The notes under the pieces: model-generated
What the model was told of the DNA's origin: nothing
Seen by the model: the letters and a program-made list of their open reading frames with translations, nothing else
Database searches by the model: none
Translations under genes and position numbers: made by a program
Assembly: GCF_000384295.1 (NCBI RefSeq)
Contig: NZ_KB913037.1
Location: forward strand, 288,762 to 352,761
Direction of reading: 5' to 3'
Source: Amycolatopsis balhimycina FH 1894
GTDB lineage: Bacteria > Actinomycetota > Actinomycetes > Mycobacteriales > Pseudonocardiaceae
DNA: 64,000 nt
Shown here: in pieces, positions 41,282 through 49,314 of the stretch
Layout of the letters: every line of letters starts with the position of its first letter
How positions within the stretch are numbered: position 1 is the first letter of the stretch

Positions 41282-41601
41282 TGCCGGTCAACGACGACGT
41301 CTTCGCCGCCCTCGCCAGCCCGGCGCGGCGCGAAGTCCTGCGGCTGCTGCTCGACGGCCCGATGGCCGCCGGCGTCATCGCGGACCGCTTCGCGATGGCC
41401 CGGCCCAGCCTCTCGGAACACCTGCGGGTGCTCCGGGAGGCTGGCCTGGTCAGCGAGCAGCGGCAAGGCCGCAACCGCGTCTACCGGCTCGACGCGGCCC
41501 CGCTCGAAGAGGTCGCGGACTGGCTCACGCCGTACGAGCGGTTCTGGCGGACCAAGCTCACGAATCTGCGTGACCTGCTCGACAAGGAGGACGACCTGTG
41601 A
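41281..41601 (+). CDS. ArsR-family regulator
   Basis: The product is 106 aa with a winged helix: FAALASPARREVLRLLLDGPM, IADRFAMARPSLSEHLRVLREAGLV, QGRNRVYRL. It lacks obvious metal-binding Cys clusters. It belongs to the ArsR-AHSA1 pairing common in actinobacteria (next gene), preceded here by a VOC gene. Likely autoregulates the three-gene operon. Confidence 0.9.
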   Translation: MPVNDDVFAALASPARREVLRLLLDGPMAAGVIADRFAMARPSLSEHLRVLREAGLVSEQRQGRNRVYRLDAAPLEEVADWLTPYERFWRTKLTNLRDLLDKEDDL

Positions 41602-42053
41602 CCGACGACGATCCGGCCGCGGTCCACGTCGACCAGTTCCTCGCCCACCCGGCCCGCAAGGTGTGGCGCGCGCTCACCGAACCGGCTCTGCTCGAACGGT
41701 GGATCGGCATGCCCAACGACATCAAGCCCGTGGTGGGGCACCGGTTCGAGCTGCTGGCCGAGCCGGTGCCCGCCGCCGGGTTCGCGGGCGGCCCGGTCGC
41801 GTGCGAGGTCCTCGAGGTCGAGCCCGAGCGCAAGCTCAGCATCCGCTGGGGTCCGCAGTGGACGGTGACCTGGCGGCTGGAGCCGGAGGGCACCGGCACC
41901 CGGCTGTTCCTCAGCCACGAGGGATTCGACCAGGACGACGAGTTCCAGCGCGTCTCGCGCCGGATCATGGGCAGCGGCTGGCGCTCCCACGTGCCGCGGG
42001 CGCTGACCCGCTTGCTGGACACGCTGCCCGATTACCCATCCGACCAAAAGTAG
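41598..42053 (+). CDS. AHSA1/SRPBCC-domain protein
   Basis: The product is 151 aa. The START-like fold begins HVDQFLAHPARKVWRALTEPALLERWIG and ends with an alpha-helix after FLSHEGFD. The GTG start overlaps the ArsR stop (GTGA), with GGAGG upstream. It binds a hydrophobic ligand in the cavity; specific function unknown. Confidence 0.9.
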   Translation: MTDDDPAAVHVDQFLAHPARKVWRALTEPALLERWIGMPNDIKPVVGHRFELLAEPVPAAGFAGGPVACEVLEVEPERKLSIRWGPQWTVTWRLEPEGTGTRLFLSHEGFDQDDEFQRVSRRIMGSGWRSHVPRALTRLLDTLPDYPSDQK

Positions 42054-42079
42054 GCCGACCCCCACCCGGCACGTAACCG

Positions 42080-42125
42080 TTGCTACCAAGCCATTCGGCC
42101 GTGACTGTGGTCGGATTGGTAACAA
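42080..42125. promoter_or_regulatory. Operator-like inverted repeat before the TetR gene
   Basis: TTGCTACCAA (42,080-42,089) and TTGGTAACAA (42,116-42,125) are inverted copies with one mismatch, just upstream of the TetR start codon. Probable autoregulatory sites around its promoter. Confidence 0.5.
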
Positions 42126-42146
42126 TCGGCACAGTAGGATCGGGTG

Positions 42147-42758
42147 GTGACACAGGCCGCTGACCCCACCGAGTCGAAACCCTTGCGCGCCGACGCCCGG
42201 CGCAACCGGGCGCGCGTGCTGGAGGCGGCCGAGAGCGTGTTCGCCGCCAAGGGCACCGGGGCGCCCACCGAGGAGGTCGCCCGCGCCGCCGGGGTGGGCA
42301 TCGGCACGGTGTTCCGGCACTTCCCGACGAAGGAGGCGCTGCTCGAAGCGGTGCTCTTCGCCCGCCTGCGCCGGTTCGTCGACGAGGCCGAGGCCGCCGT
42401 CGCCGCGGACTCCGCCGACCCGGGCGGCGCGTTCTTCACGTTCCTGACCAGCTGGATCGAGATGTCGAGCGCGAAGAACGCCTACTTCGAGGCGCTCACC
42501 GCGGCCGGCGTCACCGTGCCGATGACGAAGTCCGCCGTCGGCGCCCGGCTCATCGAGTCGCTGGGCGTGCTGCTGTCGCGTGCGCAGGGGGCGGGCGCGG
42601 TCCGGAAGGACCTCGTCGTCGGTGAGCTGATCACCGTGGTCATCGGGGCCGCGAAGGCCGCCGAATACGCCGGCCCGGACGCGCGCCTGCGCGACCGAGC
42701 CGTGGAAATCCTGTTCGACGGGCTCCGTCCCGGCGCGTCAACGGGGGAGCGGCGCTGA
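42147..42758 (+). CDS. TetR-family regulator
   Basis: The product is 203 aa. HTH at about 15-60: RRNRARVLEAAESVFAAKGT then EEVARAAGVGIGTVFRHFPTK. The ligand domain follows. Of two adjacent GTGs, the second (42,147) is better spaced from AGGA. Convergent with, and overlapping by 21 bp, the SGNH hydrolase gene. Target unknown. Confidence 0.9.
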   Translation: MTQAADPTESKPLRADARRNRARVLEAAESVFAAKGTGAPTEEVARAAGVGIGTVFRHFPTKEALLEAVLFARLRRFVDEAEAAVAADSADPGGAFFTFLTSWIEMSSAKNAYFEALTAAGVTVPMTKSAVGARLIESLGVLLSRAQGAGAVRKDLVVGELITVVIGAAKAAEYAGPDARLRDRAVEILFDGLRPGASTGERR

Positions 42759-43517
42759 GCCCACCGGCTCAAGGGTCGGCCGCTTCGGGGTGAGCGTGTC
42801 ACCGGACGACTCGCCGCGCAGCCGGCGCCGGACCCACGGCAGCGCGTGCTCCTGCGCCCACCGGAGGTTCTGGGCGCGGCGCTGCGACGGGCTCAGGACG
42901 TCGCGCGGGCCCAGCTCGCTCGCCGTCAGCGGGTGGTCGACGCCGAGAGCGGCCAGCACCGCGATGGCGATCTCCGCGTGCCCGAGCGGGTTGAGGTGCA
43001 GCCGGTCCGGCGCCCAGAGCCGCCGGTCACGCAGCTGCCGCATCGCCCACATGTCCACCAGCAGCGCGCCGTGCCGGGCGGCGATGGCGCGGACGAACTC
43101 GTTGTAGATCGCGACCCGGCCGCGAATCCTGCGGAACAGCACGTCCTCGACGCCGTCGACGCCGGTGAAGAGCACCAGGCGGGCACCGGTCGCGCGGATC
43201 TTCTCGACTGCCGCCTCGTAGCCGGCCATCAGCGCGTCGATGTCGACCTTCGGCCGCATGAGGTCGTTGCCGCCGGCGTAGAGCGTGACGAGGTCAGGCG
43301 CCATGGCCAGGGCCGGCTCGAGCTGTTCGGCCAGTACCTGGCCCATCAGCTTGCCGCGGATGGCGAGGTTGGCGTAGCGGAAGTCCGGCTCGCGGGTCGC
43401 GAGCTGCTCGGCGACCCGGTCGGCCCAGCCACGCACGCCGTTCGGAGCGGCCGGGTCCTCGTCCCCGACGCCCTCGGTGAACGAGTCACCTAGGCTGACT
43501 AAGCGCTTGCTTTGCAT
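42738..43517 (-). CDS. SGNH/GDSL-family hydrolase
   Basis: The product is 259 aa. Block I VSLGDSFTEGVG (Ser about 12), block II AIRGKLMGQV (Gly), block III YAGGNDLMRP (Asn) and block V APDRLHLNPLGHAEIA (Asp/His) are all present, so the catalytic machinery is complete. No signal peptide. It lies downstream of vanHAX in the same direction, but the hairpin at 43,553-43,597 probably separates transcription. Confidence 0.92.
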   Translation of the reverse strand: MQSKRLVSLGDSFTEGVGDEDPAAPNGVRGWADRVAEQLATREPDFRYANLAIRGKLMGQVLAEQLEPALAMAPDLVTLYAGGNDLMRPKVDIDALMAGYEAAVEKIRATGARLVLFTGVDGVEDVLFRRIRGRVAIYNEFVRAIAARHGALLVDMWAMRQLRDRRLWAPDRLHLNPLGHAEIAIAVLAALGVDHPLTASELGPRDVLSPSQRRAQNLRWAQEHALPWVRRRLRGESSGDTLTPKRPTLEPVGSAPLPR

Positions 43518-43552
43518 GGCCCGATCATAACCACCGCGTTGCCGGACGCGCC

Positions 43553-43597
43553 GCTGGGCTCGTCGGCGAACCGGAGCGGTTCACCAACGAGCCCAGC
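43553..43597 (-). terminator. Probable terminator of the vanHAX operon
   Basis: GCTGGGCTCGT (43,553-43,563) and its exact complement (43,587-43,597) form an 11-bp stem, 15 bp after the vanX stop on the minus strand. The loop contains a smaller self-complementary segment. Confidence 0.6.
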
Positions 43598-43611
43598 ACG
43601 GCCCACTTCGG

Positions 43612-44220
43612 TTATTCGATCGGGAAATCGAAATAGGTGTCGGGGTGCGGCTCGTCCTTCAGCGTGTAGTGCCACCACTCGCTGTCGTACCGGCTGAACC
43701 CGGAATCCTCCATGACGGAACAAAGGTGAGCACGGTTGCGCGTTTCGTCCGCCGTGATTCCCTCGGCTCCGTGGTGGGAGATCGGGTCCATGACATCGTG
43801 GTCACCGCCCATGAGGGCGAGTTCCCCGGTGTCGAGGTGGTAGATCGTCAGGTCGACGGTGCTGCCCCGGCTGTGGCCCGACTTGGCGGCGACGTAACCC
43901 TGTTCGAACATCTCGGGCCGCTCGATGTTCGGGTAGTGCCGCGCCTTCTTCCGGCCGTCCTCCGGCTCCGTCGACCAGCGCAGGAAATGGTCCACCGCGC
44001 GCTGCGGCCGGTAACCGTCCCAGAGGAGCAGGCCGAACCCCAGGGATCCGGCCTTGTCCCGTGCCTTCTCCAGGGCGGCGCACAAAGCCTTCGTGCCGAC
44101 GATGCGGTTGACGAGATAGCCGTCCACCGGCTTGCCGACGAAGTTGTCCCAGGTGGCGTACTTGGCGTCCCAGCGAATACCGGGTACCAGTTCGTCCACG
44201 AAGGCGAAGCCTTCGTTCAC
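43612..44220 (-). CDS. vanX: D-Ala-D-Ala dipeptidase VanX
   Basis: The product is 202 aa, the normal VanX length. SGHSRGSTVDLTIY (zinc His and Asp, about 115-125), the catalytic Glu and zinc His in SEWWHYTL (about 180), and the Arg in LLWDGYRPQRAVD are all in place. VanX is a zinc enzyme that destroys D-Ala-D-Ala so that only D-Ala-D-Lac enters peptidoglycan, giving glycopeptide resistance. The GTG start overlaps the vanA stop (GTGA). Third gene of the operon. Confidence 0.96.
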   Translation of the reverse strand: MNEGFAFVDELVPGIRWDAKYATWDNFVGKPVDGYLVNRIVGTKALCAALEKARDKAGSLGFGLLLWDGYRPQRAVDHFLRWSTEPEDGRKKARHYPNIERPEMFEQGYVAAKSGHSRGSTVDLTIYHLDTGELALMGGDHDVMDPISHHGAEGITADETRNRAHLCSVMEDSGFSRYDSEWWHYTLKDEPHPDTYFDFPIE

Positions 44221-45260
44221 TGCAGCTTCCCGGTCAGCGTCAGGGACACGAGCCGGTCGATCACCTCGCCGAGCGGCAGGCCCGCGGCCGCCATCATGCG
44301 CGGGTACCGGCTGTAGGAGGTCAGGCCCGGCAGGGTGTTGACCTCGTTGAGGACCACGGATCCGTCTTCCTTGAGGAACAGGTCCACCCGCGCCAGCCCA
44401 CGGCAGCCGAGGGCGCGGTAGATCTTCTTCGCCGTCTCCTGCACGAGCGCGCGCTTCTCGTCCGGAATGTCGGCCGGCACGATGAACGAGGAGTTCTCGG
44501 AACCGGTTTCCGGCGTCGCTTCCTGGTGGATCCGGAAGAAGCCGTGGGACAGCGCGACCCGGTCGCACTCGCCGGTCACCAGGTCGGGGTCGTTGCCCAT
44601 GACGGCACAGCCGATTTCGCTGCCGATGACGGCCGCCTCGATGAGCACCTTCGTGTCGTACTCGCGCGCGGTCTCCAGCGCGGCGGCCAGTTCACCTTCG
44701 CTGGACACCTTGGTGACACCGAAAGACGAACCCGAACGGGCCGGCTTCACGAAGACCGGGTAGCTGAACTGGCTGGTGTCGACGTCCTCGTCCGTGTTGA
44801 TGATCCAGAAGTCCGGCGTGGCGATGCCCGCGCCGCGGGTGACGACGTAGGCGAGGGCCTTGTCCATGCAGACCGCGGAGCTCTGGACGTCGCAGCCCAC
44901 GTAGGGGACGCCGGAGAGCTCGAACAGACCCTGGATCGCGCCGTCTTCGCCGAGCTTGCCGTGCAGGACGGGAAGCACCACGTCGAGGCTGATGGTCTCA
45001 TACCCGCCGTCGCCCAGGACGAGCAGCCCGTGCACGCTCCGGTCCGGCGACAGCACGGCCGGACGGCTGTTGGCGCCGTCTTCCCAGTTCCCCTCGGGAC
45101 CGTCGCAGAGCACCCAGGCACCGCTCTGCGTGATCCCGACCCAGTACACCTCGTACTTCTCGGTGTCGAGATTCTTCGCGACCTCGCGAGCGGACTTGAC
45201 GGAGATGGGGTGCTCCTCGGACATGCCGCCGAAGAGGACTGCGATTTTCAGCCTATCCAT
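44217..45260 (-). CDS. vanA: D-alanine--D-lactate ligase VanA
   Basis: The product is 347 aa. ATP-grasp fold with KIAVLFGGMSEEHPISVKSA at the N-terminus and GCRGLARVDLFLKEDGSVVL then NEVNTLPGLTSYSRYPRMMA at the C-terminus. The omega-loop His that selects D-lactate over D-alanine is present at residue 245 (FFRIHQE, equivalent to His244 of enterococcal VanA). It therefore makes D-Ala-D-Lac depsipeptide. The ATG overlaps vanH by 8 bp. Base composition is somewhat lower in GC than the neighbours. Confidence 0.96.
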   Translation of the reverse strand: MDRLKIAVLFGGMSEEHPISVKSAREVAKNLDTEKYEVYWVGITQSGAWVLCDGPEGNWEDGANSRPAVLSPDRSVHGLLVLGDGGYETISLDVVLPVLHGKLGEDGAIQGLFELSGVPYVGCDVQSSAVCMDKALAYVVTRGAGIATPDFWIINTDEDVDTSQFSYPVFVKPARSGSSFGVTKVSSEGELAAALETAREYDTKVLIEAAVIGSEIGCAVMGNDPDLVTGECDRVALSHGFFRIHQEATPETGSENSSFIVPADIPDEKRALVQETAKKIYRALGCRGLARVDLFLKEDGSVVLNEVNTLPGLTSYSRYPRMMAAAGLPLGEVIDRLVSLTLTGKLQ

Positions 45261-46293
45261 GCTGGTTCCTGCCTTCGAATTTCATGCAATTCGCGATGGA
45301 GTTTTCGACGGTGTCACTCAGAGCGTGGTCGGTGTAGTAAGCCGTGTGCGGGCTGACGATCACGTTCGGCAGTTCCTGGAGCAGCAGCAGCAATTTGTTC
45401 TTGATGGGCTTGTCCCGGTGGTCGGCGTAGAAGATTCCTTCCTCGCCTTCGAGGACGTCCAGCGCCGCGCCGCCCAGCCTGCCGCTTTCCAAGGCCGGAA
45501 CGAGGGCCTCGGTGTCGATGAGTGGCCCGCGGCCGGTGTTGATCACGAACGCGCCCGGCTTCATCTGCTCGATGCGCTCACCGTTCAGGAGGTGGTGCGT
45601 ATCGGGAGTGAGCGGGGTGTGGAGTGTGACGATGTCGCTCGACCGCAGCAGTTCGTCGAGGGAAACGTATTCGGCGGCGGCCACGGGACGCGTGTCGTAG
45701 GCCAGGGTCCGGCAGCCGAAACCCTGGAGCCGGTCCATCACCGCCGCGCCGATGCGTCCCGTTCCGACGACCCCGACGGTCAGGTCGCGCAGTTCTCGCC
45801 CGCGGACGTCGTTCAGCCGGTAGTCGTGGACACCCGCGCGAGAGATGATGGTCTTCGCGTTGCGCATCAGCATCAGCATCTGCATCAGCGTGAAGTCAGC
45901 CACACTGTCGGGCGAGTAGGCGACGTTTTCCACGGTGATGCCGATGCTCTCCGCGTATTTCACATCGATGTGGTTGTACCCGATGCTTCGCGTGGAGATG
46001 TACCTCACGCCGGTTTCGGCGAGCGCCAGAAGAGTGGGGTTCGTGACCCGGGTTTTGTGACCGATGCTGATGCACGGGTTTCCGGCGGCCAGTTCGACAT
46101 TGGCTTCGGATACCGGCGCCTCGGCGATGGTCGGTATTACGTCGTAGCGAGGCGCCAGCTCCCGGAACAAAGCGGCCTCGTCCTGACCGCATCCATAGAT
46201 GGTGATTCCCGTCGGCGGAACCGCCGAGGAGGATGACGACGCCAGCGATCGGGCGCGGCTGTCCGCTGGTCGTGCCGGTTCGCTGTAGGTCAT
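45253..46293 (-). CDS. vanH: D-lactate dehydrogenase VanH
   Basis: The product is 346 aa. A Ser/Ala-rich N-terminal extension (about 1-28) precedes the 2-hydroxyacid dehydrogenase fold. The NAD Rossmann motif is VGVVGTGRIGAAVMDRL, the catalytic Arg lies in STRSIGYNHID/NTGRGPLID, and the His in VSPHTAYYTD. It reduces pyruvate to D-lactate for VanA. First gene of vanHAX. No ribosome site precedes the ATG; a TATACT box lies seven bases upstream, suggesting a leaderless transcript. Confidence 0.95.
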   Translation of the reverse strand: MTYSEPARPADSRARSLASSSSSAVPPTGITIYGCGQDEAALFRELAPRYDVIPTIAEAPVSEANVELAAGNPCISIGHKTRVTNPTLLALAETGVRYISTRSIGYNHIDVKYAESIGITVENVAYSPDSVADFTLMQMLMLMRNAKTIISRAGVHDYRLNDVRGRELRDLTVGVVGTGRIGAAVMDRLQGFGCRTLAYDTRPVAAAEYVSLDELLRSSDIVTLHTPLTPDTHHLLNGERIEQMKPGAFVINTGRGPLIDTEALVPALESGRLGGAALDVLEGEEGIFYADHRDKPIKNKLLLLLQELPNVIVSPHTAYYTDHALSDTVENSIANCMKFEGRNQHG

Positions 46294-46380
46294 GCCCGGC
46301 AGTATAGGCAGCGCGGTGAGGCCGCCCCGTATGCGGGTTTCGATACGGCGGACACGACGTTACCGCCCAGTAACGGCGAG
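46294..46380 (-). promoter_or_regulatory. vanHAX promoter with two inverted repeats (leaderless)
   Basis: On the minus strand TATACT (plus coordinates 46,301-46,306) is a good -10 box ending 7 bp before the vanH ATG, so transcription would start at or next to the A. In place of a -35 hexamer there is CCGTAT-10 bp-ATACGG (46,327-46,348), and upstream of it CGTTAC-6 bp-GTAACG (46,358-46,375). This architecture suits activation by a response regulator such as VanR, whose gene is not in the window. Confidence 0.6.
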
Positions 46381-46514
46381 TACGCGGGTCGTGATGGTGA
46401 AGGAAAGAGCCCCAGCTCTGTGCATCATGCCCCCCGGCGGGCCGCGCCACAAGCGGGCTTCGCCCGCGGCGGAATTCCTGGCTCCCCGCCGCTCGCGGCC
46501 GGTACACGGGAAGC

Positions 46515-46690
46515 ATGACGGCCTACGACGCGATCGCCGACTGGTACGAGACGACGTTCCTCGCCGGGCAGCGCGAGGACCCCCTGGCCATCGGGCCCGC
46601 CCTGCGGGAGCTCCTCGGCCCCGGCTCCGGGCCGTGCCTCGAGCTGGGCTGCGGCACCGGTGTCCACGCCGGGGTACTCCGGGAGTGCTC
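46515..46690 (+). pseudogene. Truncated class I methyltransferase fragment
   Basis: The first ~58 codons read as the start of a SAM-dependent methyltransferase: MTAYDAIADWYETTFLAGQ then CLELGCGTGVHAGVLRE (motif I). Homology then stops abruptly at about 46,685; the remaining frame is low-complexity and runs into the next gene. The 3' two-thirds have been lost, upstream of vanH. Confidence 0.7.
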
Positions 46691-46786
46691 GCGTGGCGGG
46701 CGAGAAAAGTTCCGCGCGGTTTGTCGAATCCGGTCGCTCCCGGATGACGTCCTGGCAGAAGCCGGACCGCACCGAGGGAGACAGCC

Positions 46787-47491
46787 ATGGCGAAGGAATT
46801 CGAAGCCGGGTTCGACGGCACGCTCGCGGCCACGCCGGAGGCCTGCTGGCGGGCGATCACCGTGGACGCCGGGAGCTGGTCCTGGCCCATCTCGTACGAA
46901 CCGCGGGTCGGGGGCAAGGAGACCGGGCTGACCTTCCACGGCGGCGAGGTCACCGTCTGGCAGCCCGGTGCGCACTTCGCGACCCGCTGTGAAGAGGGCG
47001 ACTGGTTCAACCAGCTCGACTACACCTTCGAACGCCGCGGCGACGCGACGCACCTGAAGTTCCGGCACCGCGGCGTCTTCCTCGAGGACTGGGACACCAA
47101 CTACGACGCCTGCCGGCAGCACACCGCGTTCTACTACCACTCCCTCGGCGAGTACCTGACCCACTTCGCCGGCCGCGCCGCCACCTACGCGATGACCGAG
47201 GCACCGGAGTCGTCCGCGTCGGCCGACGGCTTCACCAAGCTGAAGGAAGCGCTCGGCGTGCCGGAAAACGCGCAGGCCGGCGACCGGGTGACCGTCCGGG
47301 GTGTCGAAGGCGTCGTCGACTACGCGACGCCGAACTTCCTCGGTGTCCGGACCGAGGACGCGCTCTACCGGTTCTACGGCCGCAACGCCTTCGGCTGGCC
47401 CCTCGGCGTCGGACGGCACCATTTCGCCGGGATCGACGCCGGGGCCGAGGAGCTGGGCTGGCAGACGTGGCTCGCCGGGGTCTTCGCCTAG
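46787..47491 (+). CDS. SRPBCC-domain protein
   Basis: The product is 234 aa. An AHSA1-like domain occupies about 1-130 (FDGTLAATPEACWRAITVD, then HLKFRHRGVFLEDWDTNYDAC). A second part (about 140-234) contains DRVTVRGVEGVVDYATPNFLGV and resembles the C-terminal domain often fused to such proteins. Start ATG follows GGGAG. Convergent with the CGNR gene (4-bp overlap). Function unknown. Confidence 0.85.
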   Translation: MAKEFEAGFDGTLAATPEACWRAITVDAGSWSWPISYEPRVGGKETGLTFHGGEVTVWQPGAHFATRCEEGDWFNQLDYTFERRGDATHLKFRHRGVFLEDWDTNYDACRQHTAFYYHSLGEYLTHFAGRAATYAMTEAPESSASADGFTKLKEALGVPENAQAGDRVTVRGVEGVVDYATPNFLGVRTEDALYRFYGRNAFGWPLGVGRHHFAGIDAGAEELGWQTWLAGVFA

Positions 47492-47997
47492 GCGCTGACC
47501 TGCCGGGCCCGGTGGTCGGCGACGTGGACGCGGGTCGCGCAGCGCGTCGAGCAGAACCGGCGGCGGCCGTTGCGCGAAGTGTCGACGTACGCGGTCTCGC
47601 AGCTTTCACTGGCGCAGATGCCGAGGCGGTCCGGGGCCTCGCACACGAGGTGGGCGAGGCCGCCCGCGGTGTAGGCGCGGACCCGGCCGACCGGCCCGGC
47701 GTCTTCGGCCGAGTAGTGCAGGTGGGGCGGCTTGCCGTCGTGGGTGGTGATATACGGACGGCACGCCGCTTCCGCGAGCAGCTCGTTGACCAGCGCGGGC
47801 CGCTCGGCGGGGTCGGCGGTGAACACCGGGTGCAGCCGGTGTGCCCATTCCCCGATCCGCGTCGCTTCGTCGCCGGTGAGGGCCGCGATGGCCATGCCGT
47901 TGCGGACCATCCCGTCGAGGAGCTCACTCGCCGACCCCGCGTTCACCAGGTCGGCGGCCACGAGCGCGGCCGGACCGCCGTAAGGGTTGAAGTGCAC
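47488..47997 (-). CDS. CGNR zinc-finger regulator
   Basis: The product is 169 aa. An ABATE-like stress-sensing domain (about 1-115) is followed by the CGNR-type zinc finger: LGICASESCETAYVDTSRNG then RRRFCSTRCATRVHVADHR. Putative DNA-binding regulators of this family are common in actinobacteria. The frame runs to 48,084, but the GTG at 47,997 starts the domain. TGTAAT six bases upstream could be a -10 box, again giving a leaderless message. Confidence 0.85.
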   Translation of the reverse strand: MHFNPYGGPAALVAADLVNAGSASELLDGMVRNGMAIAALTGDEATRIGEWAHRLHPVFTADPAERPALVNELLAEAACRPYITTHDGKPPHLHYSAEDAGPVGRVRAYTAGGLAHLVCEAPDRLGICASESCETAYVDTSRNGRRRFCSTRCATRVHVADHRARQVSA

Positions 47998-48022
47998 TGA
48001 AGCATTACAGCACGATCGTGGC

Positions 48023-48259
48023 ATGGATCGGAACCCCGCCGCACTCAAAAACTCAGCCGCACTCGAGAACCCCGCCGCACTCAAAAACTCAGCCGCACTA
48101 GAGGATCACTGTCCCCGCTGCGGCTGGCCGCTCGCCGAACTCCCGGCGTCCGCGGCCCAGCCCGTCTCCCACCGGCTCGACTACGTGCGCTGCGTCTGCG
48201 GCAGCTGGCTCGCCCGCCTCGACGGCGAAGTCGTCGGCGCCACCCGGCCGGCCCGGTGA
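48023..48259 (+). CDS. Small zinc-ribbon protein with duplicated N-terminus
   Basis: The product is 78 aa. Residues 4-27 are a two-fold repeat (NPAALKNSAALE) produced by an exact-length 36-bp tandem duplication. The rest is a CPRCGW...CVCGSW zinc ribbon (about 30-65). Divergent from the CGNR gene with a 25-bp spacer. No family recognised; a regulatory or nucleic-acid role is only a guess. Confidence 0.6.
   Translation: MDRNPAALKNSAALENPAALKNSAALEDHCPRCGWPLAELPASAAQPVSHRLDYVRCVCGSWLARLDGEVVGATRPAR
48031..48102 (+). repeat. 36-bp tandem duplication in the zinc-ribbon gene
   Basis: Units 48,031-48,066 and 48,067-48,102 are identical except for the last few bases (CTCGA versus CTAGA). Within each unit GCCGCACT recurs, so smaller repeats seeded it. 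In frame. Confidence 0.9.
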
Positions 48260-48260
48260 C

Positions 48261-49304
48261 TCAGAGGTCGAGCGCGCCGGCCGCGTTGTCGTTCCACTGG
48301 TCGACCCGGCGGATGTACTCGTAGAGGGCGCGGCTGCCGCGCACCCAGCGGCCCTGGTCGGCGATCGCGAGGTCGTCGGCGCCGGCCCGGCGTGCCTCGG
48401 TGGCGAACCCGGACCGCAGGGAGTGCCCGGTCACCGGGTACGGCAGGCCCGCGCGGACGCCGGCCCGGGTGAGGATCTGGTTGACGCCGGTCGTGCTGAG
48501 CGCGGGCACGCCGACGTTGCCGTGCCGGTCGACCCGGCGGAACGCGGGCCCCTCGGTGATCCCGGCGCCGGAGCGCCACGCGTGCCACGCCCGGACCGGG
48601 TCGGTGTCGGGGCTGTCGCGCCGGGGGACGACCATGTCACCGGTGCTCTTGCCGTGCCGCACGGTGACCGCCAGACCCCGGTCGTCGACCGGCTCGACGT
48701 CGGTGACCAGCAGGTTCGCCAGATCCGAGCAGCGTGCGGCGATCGGGAACCCGATGAGCAGCATCGCCCGGTCGCGCGCGCCGGCGAGCGTGTCCGGGCA
48801 GGCTCGTGACATCGCCCGCAGGTCGGTGAGGGTGACCATGGTGGCCTTGCCGCGGCCGCGCTGGATCCCCTCCCGGGCCAGCCGCTGCCGGTACCCCTTC
48901 AGCGCCCGCCAGGCGGCGCGGCTCGCTTCGGGATCGACGACGACCTTGTGGTGCCGCAACCCGGCGAGTGCCCCGGTGAGCCGCCGTTCGATCGTCGAGG
49001 GCGCGGCCGGGGCGGCCCGTTCGGGCACTTCGGGCACGGCGCGTTCGTCCGGACGCAGGGTGCGTCCCCGCTCGAGCCACACGACGAACCCGGTCAGCGC
49101 GCCGATCGTCGCCGACAGTGGCGGGATCCCGGTTTCGGCGGTGTAGTCCTGCCAGACCTGCCAGTCCTGGGCGTAGGCCTTGAGCGTGTTCGGCGGCCGT
49201 TGGCCGTCGACGTGCCGGGCGGCGGCCTCGTCGAGCAGGGCGAGCCGGTCCTGCGGGCTCGCGGCCGCCAGGGCGGCGTCGGTCACCGGTTCGAGCTCGG
49301 GCAC
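48261..49304 (-). CDS. Tyrosine recombinase/integrase, no surrounding element
   Basis: The product is 347 aa. An N-terminal SAM-like core-binding domain (about 20-140; NTLKAYAQDWQVWQDY) precedes the catalytic domain: Arg in FPIAARCSDLANLL, Lys in TVRHGKSTGDM, HxxR in GHSLRSGFATEA, a later DQGRWVRG, and the nucleophile Tyr in SRALYEYIR. All catalytic positions appear intact. The start is GTG 49,304; longer upstream reading is a shadow. No phage, ICE or integron genes adjoin it. It could be a domesticated recombinase or the remnant of a lost element. Confidence 0.88.
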   Translation of the reverse strand: MPELEPVTDAALAAASPQDRLALLDEAAARHVDGQRPPNTLKAYAQDWQVWQDYTAETGIPPLSATIGALTGFVVWLERGRTLRPDERAVPEVPERAAPAAPSTIERRLTGALAGLRHHKVVVDPEASRAAWRALKGYRQRLAREGIQRGRGKATMVTLTDLRAMSRACPDTLAGARDRAMLLIGFPIAARCSDLANLLVTDVEPVDDRGLAVTVRHGKSTGDMVVPRRDSPDTDPVRAWHAWRSGAGITEGPAFRRVDRHGNVGVPALSTTGVNQILTRAGVRAGLPYPVTGHSLRSGFATEARRAGADDLAIADQGRWVRGSRALYEYIRRVDQWNDNAAGALDL

Positions 49305-49314
49305 GCGCCGAAGG

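Noticed and set aside
48031..48102. CRISPR-like repeat
   Set aside because: Only two adjacent coding repeats with no spacers; a tandem duplication inside an ORF. No CRISPR array was seen anywhere in the window.
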